Shown one piece after another: positions 16,836 to 24,716 of a DNA stretch of 51,655 nucleotides (position 1 is the first letter of the stretch; every line of letters begins with the position of its first letter). A program made the translations under genes and the position numbers. The stretch is from Bacteroidales bacterium UBA4912 (lineage in GTDB: Bacteria; Bacteroidota; Bacteroidia; Bacteroidales; Dysgonomonadaceae). The stretch covers positions 7,476 to 59,130 of the forward strand of contig DHCC01000032.1 in assembly GCA_002398875.1 (NCBI GenBank). Reading direction: 5' to 3'. A model generated the notes under the pieces. It was not told where the DNA came from and ran no database searches. It worked only from the letters and a program-made list of their open reading frames with translations.

Positions 16836-16876
16836 TTTAGCTGACGCTCTTTTATTATGTAAAATATCTAGGAAAA

Positions 16877-17290
16877 GTGGATAAGAAATTCAAAGCAGAT
16901 AACGGATTGGGGAATTTATTCTGGGGAGCTCTTGCCCTGGTATTATTAATAATAATTGTTTATAAATTTTATGATTGGTCAAATATATGGTCAAACATTC
17001 TTTATTTTGTTTTCACTATACTGTTTATAATGTCCACAACTATTAAGGAGTACGTAATAACAGAGCTAAACTTCCTTGAGATTCATTTTTTGTTTAAGCT
17101 TTTCTCAAAAAACAAACGAATACCGGTTGGCGATATTTTAGGTATCAAAAAACAGAAAAAAAACCAGTTACGTTTAGATTTAGTTAGGGGTTTTGAGGTT
17201 TTAAGGGTTAAGCAATCAGATATTGACGCATTAATTGCCGAGCTTACAGAACGTAACCCCAGGATAAAAGTTGTCAGGGAGGTTGATTAA
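16877..17290 (+). CDS. Small membrane protein with PH-like C-terminal domain
   Basis: I do not recognise this 137-residue protein by name. It has two predicted membrane helices (about 14-30 and 38-56), followed by a soluble domain. The sequence of that domain (ITELNFLEIHF..., RIPVGDILGIKKQKKNQLRL, then a basic stretch) resembles bacterial PH-like domains that sit behind two membrane helices. It begins with GTG at 16877 preceded by GGAAAA; no in-frame ATG is available upstream. It converges on the DUF368 gene with a gap of only six bases. Confidence 0.6.
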   Translation: MDKKFKADNGLGNLFWGALALVLLIIIVYKFYDWSNIWSNILYFVFTILFIMSTTIKEYVITELNFLEIHFLFKLFSKNKRIPVGDILGIKKQKKNQLRLDLVRGFEVLRVKQSDIDALIAELTERNPRIKVVREVD

Positions 17291-17296
17291 ATTATT

Positions 17297-18235
17297 CTAA
17301 AATATTTCTTCTCTTGGGTATTTCTCCTCAATTTTACTAAACTGAAACGATAATAACGTTCCAATTATGAACAGTATCAGGCAGAATAGCAGTGAGCTGC
17401 TAAAACTTAAACCTGTAATAGTTAATTGCTCTGATGTAAAAGCAGGAAAAACTACTGTAGGAAATATTGCAAGCGATGAACCTACTACCATTCCCAGTAT
17501 AAAATGATACATTCCTGAGTAATACTTTCTGAAAAGCCATGCAGCTACCTTTGCGAATAATAGAACACAAATAACAAATCCAATAATCAATGGAATTATG
17601 ACTAAGAAGTCAAATTCTTTTATTCCTGTCGCCATCTTATCATACAATCCAAAATAAATAAGAAAGTTGGAAGGACTCATACCCGGGATAATTAATCCTA
17701 GACCCATTAGAAGCCCAGAGCCAAGCCAAACCATTATATTTGGAGACACTTCAGTCAGTTGTCGGCCACCTATTAGCATTAAAGAGAATATTGCCAATGT
17801 TGAGACTAACAGAATAATTTTATCAGATGATTTTCTTCCCTGTTTGCCTGCTGTCTTATAAAGTGAAGGGAAAGTCCCCGCTACGAATCCGACAAAAAGA
17901 CAAACGAATTGAGCAGCATATTTTCCGAATGCTTTTTCTACTACTATTGCAAAAAGGACTATACCTATGGCAGCACCAATTGCAACTGGCAGGAAAAACA
18001 TAATATTTTTTACAAATTTATGTTTAAGATTAGCCAAAAATCTGATAAGAGGATCGTATATACCGAAAATAACTGCTAAAACACCACCTGAAAGTCCCGG
18101 AAGTATAAATCCAATACCCACAAGTGCACCTTTTAATAGTCGTATAAACCAGTCAGCAATTGGATTTATTTGTTTTACTCCTTGAGTATCCTTAGATTTC
18201 AGCTCTGGGGTCTCTTCAATATTTTGCTCAATCAT
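17297..18235 (-). CDS. DUF368 membrane protein, likely undecaprenyl-phosphate translocase (PopT type)
   Basis: This 312-residue protein has about eight membrane helices. Two internal repeats carry the DUF368 signature: GIGFILPGLSGGVLAVIFGI (about 41-60) and LGLIIPGMSPSNFLIYFGLY (about 178-197). DUF368 proteins (PopT) were shown, alongside DedA-family UptA, to return undecaprenyl phosphate across the membrane for wall synthesis; that function is taken from the family. The N-terminal 30 residues are polar and cytoplasmic. No wall-synthesis gene is adjacent. Confidence 0.85.
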   Translation of the reverse strand: MIEQNIEETPELKSKDTQGVKQINPIADWFIRLLKGALVGIGFILPGLSGGVLAVIFGIYDPLIRFLANLKHKFVKNIMFFLPVAIGAAIGIVLFAIVVEKAFGKYAAQFVCLFVGFVAGTFPSLYKTAGKQGRKSSDKIILLVSTLAIFSLMLIGGRQLTEVSPNIMVWLGSGLLMGLGLIIPGMSPSNFLIYFGLYDKMATGIKEFDFLVIIPLIIGFVICVLLFAKVAAWLFRKYYSGMYHFILGMVVGSSLAIFPTVVFPAFTSEQLTITGLSFSSSLLFCLILFIIGTLLSFQFSKIEEKYPREEIF

Positions 18236-18301
18236 TACCTTATTTTTATTTTGATAGAGTTAAAGTTTAATTAGAAAAACGTGTGTATTATATTTTTTTT
18301 A

Positions 18302-19840
18302 TTATCTCTTGCCAAACAGTCCTCCCAATAATCCACGTGTAATTGTTTTGCCAATTTGATAGCTTATCTGGCGCGAAGTACTTTTACCCACTTGTTCTAG
18401 GAGATCACCTAAAATACCCTGTTCTTCTTTTCTTTTTCTTGCCTCTGCCCTTTTAACTCTTTCAGCTTCTCTGGCAGCTTTCTCTTCTTCTTTCTGTATC
18501 CGGATACGTTCCTTTTCTTCGGCAGCCATACGTCTTTCTTCAGCCAGAAGATCTTGTTTTTGGGATAGTATTTCATAAGCAGATTCTCTGTCAATCAGCT
18601 GTTCATATACACCGTAAATAAGAGAGCTTCTGATAATCTGATCTCTTTCGCCTGCAGTTATTGGTCCAATTTGTCCCTGCGGAGGCAGTATATTGGCTCT
18701 TTCCACCATTTGAGGAGCACCTTTCTCATCCAGGAAAGAAACAAGTGCTTCGCCAGTATTTAGTTGTGTGATAGCCTCTTCAGTATCAAACTTGGGATTT
18801 GGTCGAAAGGTGTTTGCAGCCACTTTGACAGCTTTCTGATCATTTGGTGTATAAGCTCTTAATGCGTGTTGAACCCGGTTGCCAAGTTGACCTAAAATAG
18901 TTTGTGGTATATCTGCAGGATTTTGAGTACAAAAATACACACCAACTCCTTTTGATCGTATCAATCTTACAATTTGCTCTACTTTCTCCAGAAGCGAATT
19001 TGGCATATCGTTAAACAGAAGGTGTGCTTCATCAAAAAAGAAAACAAGCTTTGGCTTTTCAAGATCACCCACTTCGGGAAGTGTTTCGTATAAATCGTCA
19101 AGTAACCACAAAAGAAAAGTGGTATATACTCTTGGAGAGTACATAAGTTTATCAGCAGCAAGAATGTTAATTACACCTTTACCTTGTTCTGTTTGTATAA
19201 AGTCGGTTATCTCCAGGTCAGGCTCCCCGAAAAACTTATCGGCTCCTTCACTTTCAAGTCTCATTAATCCTCGTTGTATTGCACCAATACTTGCCGGAGA
19301 TATATTGCCATATTTAGTTGTAAAATCCTTACGATTATCACCTATGAACTGCAGCATTTTTTGCAGATCCTTTAGATCCAAAATAAGAAGATTGTTGTCA
19401 TCAGCAATTCTGAAAGCCATTGTGAGTATAGCACCCTGTGTTTCATTTAGTCCCAACAACCTCTCAAGCAAAAGAGGGCCCATTGAAGTTACAGTTGTTC
19501 TTACGGGATGTCCTTGTTCTCCAAATACATCCCAGAAACGTACCGGAAAAGGTTTATATTCAAATCCTTTGTCTTTAAGATTATAACCATCAACTCTTTT
19601 ATTAACACTTTCTTTGTTACCTCCGATTTTTGCTACTCCTGAAAGATCTCCTTTCATATCAGCAGCAAAAACAGGCACTCCCATCTCGCTAAATGTCTCA
19701 GATAAAGTTTGCAAAGTAACTGTTTTGCCTGTTCCGGTAGCTCCTGTTATTAGTCCATGACGGTTTGCCATTTTTGGTATCAGACAAACTTCGGCTTCAT
19801 CATTAATGGCTATAAATGCTCGCTTGCTGTTGTCAAACAT
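18302..19840 (-). CDS. HerA-like ATPase of the DUF853 (YjgR) family
   Basis: This 512-residue protein is a FtsK/HerA-type RecA-fold ATPase. The Walker A motif GATGTGKT is at residues 33-40, the Walker B segment KLVFFFDEAHLLF is near 262-274, and a sensor/arginine-finger region (GVYFCTQNPADIPQTILGQL) follows. Residues 425-480 form a highly charged helix, probably a coiled coil. This matches YjgR of Escherichia coli, whose role is not established. No nurA-like nuclease or sir2 partner is adjacent, so a defence role is not supported. A consensus promoter lies 30-60 bases upstream. Confidence 0.88.
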   Translation of the reverse strand: MFDNSKRAFIAINDEAEVCLIPKMANRHGLITGATGTGKTVTLQTLSETFSEMGVPVFAADMKGDLSGVAKIGGNKESVNKRVDGYNLKDKGFEYKPFPVRFWDVFGEQGHPVRTTVTSMGPLLLERLLGLNETQGAILTMAFRIADDNNLLILDLKDLQKMLQFIGDNRKDFTTKYGNISPASIGAIQRGLMRLESEGADKFFGEPDLEITDFIQTEQGKGVINILAADKLMYSPRVYTTFLLWLLDDLYETLPEVGDLEKPKLVFFFDEAHLLFNDMPNSLLEKVEQIVRLIRSKGVGVYFCTQNPADIPQTILGQLGNRVQHALRAYTPNDQKAVKVAANTFRPNPKFDTEEAITQLNTGEALVSFLDEKGAPQMVERANILPPQGQIGPITAGERDQIIRSSLIYGVYEQLIDRESAYEILSQKQDLLAEERRMAAEEKERIRIQKEEEKAAREAERVKRAEARKRKEEQGILGDLLEQVGKSTSRQISYQIGKTITRGLLGGLFGKR

Positions 19841-19870
19841 ACTTAAAAGAATTTAGGTTTGTTAATTGAA

Positions 19871-19899
19871 CAAAGTTAATTAATTATTTAATACTTCAA
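19871..19899 (-). promoter_or_regulatory. Promoter for the HerA-like ATPase gene
   Basis: On the minus strand TTG (19899-19897), an 18-base spacer and TAACTTTG (19878-19871) fit the Bacteroidota consensus with slightly short spacing. The ATG is 30 bases downstream. Confidence 0.6.
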
Positions 19900-20033
19900 T
19901 CGAGTTTTCTGAGCTATATCTATACTTTTGTTTTACAAAATTAAAGTTTATCTTTACGATATATAATCTTTTTTTATGTTCAGTATAAAAATTTACGATT
20001 ATAAAGTGCTTTAAAAATTTACCATTAATAATT

Positions 20034-20690
20034 ATGAAACGATTAATTATACTACTACATTTAATAAATATTACGACTCTCACCATTTTATCACAAACAG
20101 AGTCTACTCATTATCTCCTGCCTGATTTTGCAGATGGAACAGTTATTATGAAAAATGGAACAAAAAATCAGGCACTTCTTAATTACAATATGGTTACAGA
20201 GGAGATGGTTTTCTATCAAGGTGAGCAGATTTTAGCTTTAGCTGCTCCTACACTAATCAATTTGGATACAGTTGTAATTGGTGACAGGAAATTTATTCTT
20301 AACGATAAAAACAAATTTGTAGAATTAATCCACAATAACGTATATAAACTATATGTTGAGCATAATTGCAGGGTATTACCTCCCGGTAAACCTGCAGGTT
20401 ATGGAGGTACATCGCAGACATCATCTGTTGACACTTATTCCAGCATACAAAGTGGTGGAATGTGGTATAAATTAGAGGTACCGGATAATTTCGAGATTAA
20501 ACCATTTAAAACTTACTGGATAGATGATGGTTCGGGGTCAAAAGAGATAAGGTCGATGCGACAATTGAGACGATTTTTTAGTAAAAATAGAGAATCGTAC
20601 AACAGTTACATGAAAGACAATAAAGTTGAATTTGATGATTACGAGTCTGTTAAAGGGCTTGTGGATTTTATAGAAATGAATTCAAATTGA
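20034..20690 (+). CDS. Hypothetical exported protein
   Basis: I do not recognise this 218-residue protein. It has a signal peptide (MKRLIILLHLINITTLTILSQ), then about 90 residues predicted as beta-strands (FADGTVIMKNGTKNQALLNYN, then a region ending VVIGDRKFILN). A Gly/Ser/Thr-rich linker lies at about 118-143 and a basic helical C-terminus at about 178-215. It is probably periplasmic or attached to the outer membrane. The ATG at 20034 is the only start giving a signal peptide. A TACTTTTG element at 19923-19930 could be its promoter, with a leader of about 100 bases. It converges on menA. Confidence 0.6.
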   Translation: MKRLIILLHLINITTLTILSQTESTHYLLPDFADGTVIMKNGTKNQALLNYNMVTEEMVFYQGEQILALAAPTLINLDTVVIGDRKFILNDKNKFVELIHNNVYKLYVEHNCRVLPPGKPAGYGGTSQTSSVDTYSSIQSGGMWYKLEVPDNFEIKPFKTYWIDDGSGSKEIRSMRQLRRFFSKNRESYNSYMKDNKVEFDDYESVKGLVDFIEMNSN

Positions 20691-20740
20691 AGTCATAGGT
20701 TATATAGAAAATGTTTTTGAAACAGTCCTGATATAATCTC

Positions 20741-21646
20741 TTAAAAATTAATGCATATTGAAAAGGAAACAGCAATAAGAAAACCAGAAATGGAAGTAAG
20801 TTTTAAATAGGGGTCAAGATCTGACCCTTCTTTATTTTGTATTTGAATTAGAATTTTAAACAGCAAAATAAAGAAAAGTAAATAAATATATCGGTACCAA
20901 CTAGTTAGTTCATACATATAATTATAAGTCAGAAAACACAAAAAAGAGGCGAAAGTTAAAAAAGTATGATACATTTTTGATTTAGACAAACCGAGTCTTA
21001 CTGCAACTGTTATTTTTCCCGACGACCTGTCATTATCTATATCACGCATGTTATTTATATTAAGTATCATCGTACTGATAATTCCGAGACCAATTGCAGG
21101 CATAACAGGTCTGAAATCCACAATATGCGTTATAAGAAAATATGTACCAATTACAGGTACAGGACCAAAAAACACAAATGCAAAAAAATCACCCCATCCC
21201 TTATATCCGTATGCTTTTTCTCCAATTGTATATAAAAGTGCAGCTAAGATGCATAATGCACCTAAACCAAGAAGAATAATCGCGTAAGATCTGTTGATAT
21301 ATTGATAAGCACTACCAATTAGTATAATTCCAGATATTGAACAAATTATTACAAAAATTGCAATAGCATTTTTCATCTCACTCACAGAGACTACACCTCC
21401 TTGTAAAGATCGTGTAGGACCTTGTCTTTTTCCGGTTGTATCCGTACCTTTAAAATAGTCACCAAGATCATTAGCAAGATTTGCAAGAATCTGCATTGAA
21501 ATAGCGAGCAAAAGTGCAATCAGGAAAACAACAATATTAAATTTTCCTTCATGCAGTGCCAGTCCATTTCCCAAAATAACGGTTGCAACTGCCAGAAAAA
21601 GTGTCCTAAGTCGAAAGGCAGAAATCCAGTGTTTAATAGTAGCCAT
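20741..21646 (-). CDS. menA: 1,4-dihydroxy-2-naphthoate polyprenyltransferase
   Basis: This 301-residue inner-membrane enzyme of the UbiA family attaches the polyprenyl chain to dihydroxynaphthoate to make demethylmenaquinone. The two aspartate-rich motifs that bind magnesium-diphosphate are present: NLANDLGDYFKGTDT (D60 and D63) and NNMRDIDNDRSSGK (D202, D204, D206). About nine hydrophobic helices are visible. It follows proS by 15 bases, so the two are probably co-transcribed. The genes for earlier menaquinone steps are not in the window. Confidence 0.92.
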   Translation of the reverse strand: MATIKHWISAFRLRTLFLAVATVILGNGLALHEGKFNIVVFLIALLLAISMQILANLANDLGDYFKGTDTTGKRQGPTRSLQGGVVSVSEMKNAIAIFVIICSISGIILIGSAYQYINRSYAIILLGLGALCILAALLYTIGEKAYGYKGWGDFFAFVFFGPVPVIGTYFLITHIVDFRPVMPAIGLGIISTMILNINNMRDIDNDRSSGKITVAVRLGLSKSKMYHTFLTFASFLCFLTYNYMYELTSWYRYIYLLFFILLFKILIQIQNKEGSDLDPYLKLTSISGFLIAVSFSICINF

Positions 21647-21661
21647 GAGCCAACTATTAAA

Positions 21662-23143
21662 TTAGTAGGCTCTTGCAAAAATAACCCTTTGCTTTGAGGG
21701 TTTACCGGTAACTATGCATTTACCTGGTGTCTTATCTCCTTCTAAAGGTATACAGCGGATTGTCGCCTTCGTTTCGTTTTTTATTAATTCTTCAGTTTCA
21801 GCTGTACCATCCCAGTGACATAAGAGAAATCCTCCTTTTTCAATCTCTTTCTTAAAATCATCGTAAGAGTTTACTTCACGGGTTTGTGATGCACGGAAAT
21901 CCAGAGCTTTTTTATATATATTTTCCTGTATTTCGTCAAGTAGCTTTTTGATATGATCTTCAATACCATCACAAGATAATGTTTCTTTGGTTAATGTATC
22001 CCGTCGAGCTACTTCAATTGTATTATTTTCCAGATCACGAGCACCTATAGCCAATCTTACAGGAACTCCCTTAAGTTCGTATTCAGAGAATTTCCAGCCC
22101 GGTTTTTTATTGTCTGCATTATCATATTTTACACTTATCCCAAGTGCTTTTAATTTCTGTACGATGCCTGCAACCTTTTCATTAACAAGTTGTAATTGTT
22201 CAGCATTCCTGTAAATAGGAACTATTACCACCTGATATGGGGCAAGTTTAGGAGGCAATACAAGTCCGTTATCATCTGAATGTGACATTATAAGTGCTCC
22301 AATTAATCGGGTTGATACTCCCCATGAAGTGGCCCAAACATATTCTAGCTTTCCTGTTTGATCTGCAAACTGAACATCAAATGCCTTAGCAAAGTTCTGT
22401 CCCAAAAAGTGTGATGTACCCGACTGAAGTGCTTTGCCATCTTGCATCAAAGCTTCAATTGTGTAAGTATCTATTGCACCTGCAAATCTTTCAGATTCAG
22501 ATTTAAAGCCTTTTATAACAGGCATTGCCATATATTTCTCTGCAAATTCAGAATAAATATTGATCATCCGTTCTGTCTCTTCAATAGCCTCTTCACTCGT
22601 GGAATGAGCTGTATGACCTTCTTGCCATAGAAATTCGGTGGTTCTCAAAAAAAGTCTGGTTCTCATTTCCCAACGAACAACATTAGCCCATTGATTAATA
22701 AGTAAAGGAAGATCGCGATAGGATTGTATCCAGTTTTTAAAGGTACTCCATATAATTGTTTCAGATGTGGGTCTTACCACTAGTTCTTCTTCAAGCTTAG
22801 CTTCAGGATCTACGATTACACCACTTCCATTAGGATCATTTTTCAAACGGTAATGAGTCACTACTGCACACTCTTTAGCAAAACCTTCCACATGGTCGGC
22901 TTCCCTGCTAAGATAAGATTTGGGTATAAAAAGAGGGAAATATGCATTCAAATGTCCTGTTTCTTTAAACATATCATCCAGTTGGCGTTGCATCTTTTCC
23001 CAAATTGCAAAACCATAAGGTTTTATTACCATACATCCGCGTACAGCAGAATTTTCTGCTAAATCAGCTTTTATAACTAAATCCTGGTACCACTGTGAAA
23101 AATCTTTGCTTCTGGGAGTAAGCTCCTTCAATTCTTTTGCCAT
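21662..23143 (-). CDS. proS: Prolyl-tRNA synthetase (archaeal/eukaryotic-like type)
   Basis: This 493-residue class II synthetase charges tRNA-Pro. It lacks the large editing insertion of the Escherichia coli type and so belongs to the short ProS form. Class II motifs are visible: RPTSETIIWSTFKNW (about 139-153), MRTRLFLRTTEFLWQEGHTA (about 177-196) and the C-terminal motif 3 region SWGVSTRLIGALIMSHSDD. The protein ends in GKPSKQRVIFARAY, typical for this type. The frame is open to 23188, but ATG 23143 gives the usual MAKELKELTPRSKDFSQWYQ start. menA follows. Confidence 0.95.
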   Translation of the reverse strand: MAKELKELTPRSKDFSQWYQDLVIKADLAENSAVRGCMVIKPYGFAIWEKMQRQLDDMFKETGHLNAYFPLFIPKSYLSREADHVEGFAKECAVVTHYRLKNDPNGSGVIVDPEAKLEEELVVRPTSETIIWSTFKNWIQSYRDLPLLINQWANVVRWEMRTRLFLRTTEFLWQEGHTAHSTSEEAIEETERMINIYSEFAEKYMAMPVIKGFKSESERFAGAIDTYTIEALMQDGKALQSGTSHFLGQNFAKAFDVQFADQTGKLEYVWATSWGVSTRLIGALIMSHSDDNGLVLPPKLAPYQVVIVPIYRNAEQLQLVNEKVAGIVQKLKALGISVKYDNADNKKPGWKFSEYELKGVPVRLAIGARDLENNTIEVARRDTLTKETLSCDGIEDHIKKLLDEIQENIYKKALDFRASQTREVNSYDDFKKEIEKGGFLLCHWDGTAETEELIKNETKATIRCIPLEGDKTPGKCIVTGKPSKQRVIFARAY

Positions 23144-23173
23144 TACTCTTAATACTATTTGAAATTGTGGGTG

Positions 23174-23181
23174 CAAAGATA
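23174..23181 (-). promoter_or_regulatory. Putative -7 element for proS-menA
   Basis: TATCTTTG on the minus strand matches the consensus and lies 30 bases before the proS ATG. It supports the start at 23143. No good -33 element was seen. Confidence 0.5.
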
Positions 23182-23279
23182 ACACCAATTTTTGAAAAAC
23201 CCCTTTTTTAGTGTATCGTTTAGAGGTTATAACATCTATTTTTGATTTCGATATTACACAACCTTAACTGCCGTTTCTT

Positions 23280-24674
23280 TCACTGTTTACTTACATTGCC
23301 TCTAAAATGAGAGAAATAGATTCCAGGAATTCCAATAATTGCAAATATTACAAATACCCATCGCATAGCTGTCAGGAATAGTTGATCTGAAACAGCCTCA
23401 ACAGATTGATTCCCAAAATTAAAAGAGATAAGCAGTGTGATTGTACTCATACTAATAATCTGACCAAACACCCTCATAGATGCTGCTAGTCCGGATGCCT
23501 GACCATACTGTTTGCGATCTACAGAGCTCATAATAGTATTCATATTAGGTGATGAGAATAACGCGAAACCCAAGCCAACCCAAATCAGGATTGTAATAAT
23601 TATCCATATCGGGGTGTTTGAACTCAGAAAAGTTAACATACCCAGTCCAGTTGTACACATTGCCATTCCTGTGGTAGCTAAGTATCGTGGCTGTATCTTG
23701 TCGGACGCTCTGCCTACAATAGGTGAAAATATTGCCATCATGATAGGCTGTGCAATGATTACTGCTCCGGCATGCCTGGGCGAGAGATCTAATATTTTCT
23801 GCAGATAAAGACTTAGAAAAAAACTGATTGCAAATGTTGATGTATAGTTTATAAGAGCTGCCATATTTGAGTAAGTAAACAGCCTGTTGCTAGTATACAA
23901 ATTAGTGTCAAGTAAAGGATATCTGACCTTACTTTCAATTTTCCAAAATATCAGTAAAAGTATTAGCGACAGTGCCATTAGTACCCAGCCATTTGTTGAA
24001 GGAATTTGAGAAGATCCATAAACCAGGGTGATCAAACCTGCCATAAACAGTATTGTCCCAAAAGGATCTCCTTTTTTTGATTCCCTTTTAATTTTTCTGT
24101 TACTTTTAAGAAAAATCAGTGAAACTATAAGAGTAGTTATTCCAAGTATTGTTGCGATACTAAAAAGTATGCGCCATCCAAACTGTTCTGTTATAACACC
24201 TCCTATTGCCGGTCCCAGTGCCAGTCCTATATATACTGATGAAACTGAAATTCCCAAGACCTGACCACGCTTATTGGGAGGAAAGGATGAAACAAGAATT
24301 GCTTGTCCTGTAGTTCCTGTGAAAGCAGCTCCTGCTCCTTGAATAAAGCGTGCAGCTAATAGCCAATGCCCGTTGGGAGCAACATAGCAAAGAACTGATG
24401 CTATTATGAATAATATAAGTCCAAACTTAAAAAGTTTCCTGTTGTCAGTTCTGTCACCCCAACTTCCTGCAGGAATCATAAACATGGCCATTCCAAGTAT
24501 AAAAGAGGTGATTATCCAGCTTAACTCAATGGCTGTCAGTGATAAATCATGCTCTATTGTAGGGAGTGCTATGTTTACCGCCGACACAAGAAACGTACCC
24601 ATAAAAGAGGTAATAGCTACTACCGATAGTATTGATAGACCTTCTCTTTTACTAAACTGATTAGTATTTATCAT
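23280..24674 (-). CDS. MFS transporter, DHA2-like drug/H+ antiporter family
   Basis: This 464-residue protein has 12-14 predicted membrane helices. The first half has the MFS motif A (GSWGDRTDNRKLFKFG, about 71-86) and the antiporter motif C (GLALGPAIGGVITEQFGW, about 150-167). These features point to an EmrB/QacA-type exporter, though the substrate cannot be read from sequence. It lies 42 bases after the GH2 beta-mannosidase gene on the same strand and may share its transcript. If so, import or export of a sugar is an alternative; motif C favours export. Confidence 0.85.
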   Translation of the reverse strand: MINTNQFSKREGLSILSVVAITSFMGTFLVSAVNIALPTIEHDLSLTAIELSWIITSFILGMAMFMIPAGSWGDRTDNRKLFKFGLILFIIASVLCYVAPNGHWLLAARFIQGAGAAFTGTTGQAILVSSFPPNKRGQVLGISVSSVYIGLALGPAIGGVITEQFGWRILFSIATILGITTLIVSLIFLKSNRKIKRESKKGDPFGTILFMAGLITLVYGSSQIPSTNGWVLMALSLILLLIFWKIESKVRYPLLDTNLYTSNRLFTYSNMAALINYTSTFAISFFLSLYLQKILDLSPRHAGAVIIAQPIMMAIFSPIVGRASDKIQPRYLATTGMAMCTTGLGMLTFLSSNTPIWIIITILIWVGLGFALFSSPNMNTIMSSVDRKQYGQASGLAASMRVFGQIISMSTITLLISFNFGNQSVEAVSDQLFLTAMRWVFVIFAIIGIPGIYFSHFRGNVSKQ

Positions 24675-24716
24675 AAGTAATAATAAGATTTCAGCTTAAA
24701 GGCTAGTTTATTATAA

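Noticed and set aside
18302..19840. HerA-like ATPase as an anti-phage defence gene
   Set aside because: No Sir2, NurA, DUF4297 or other effector is adjacent, and the protein is the YjgR type found in non-defence settings.
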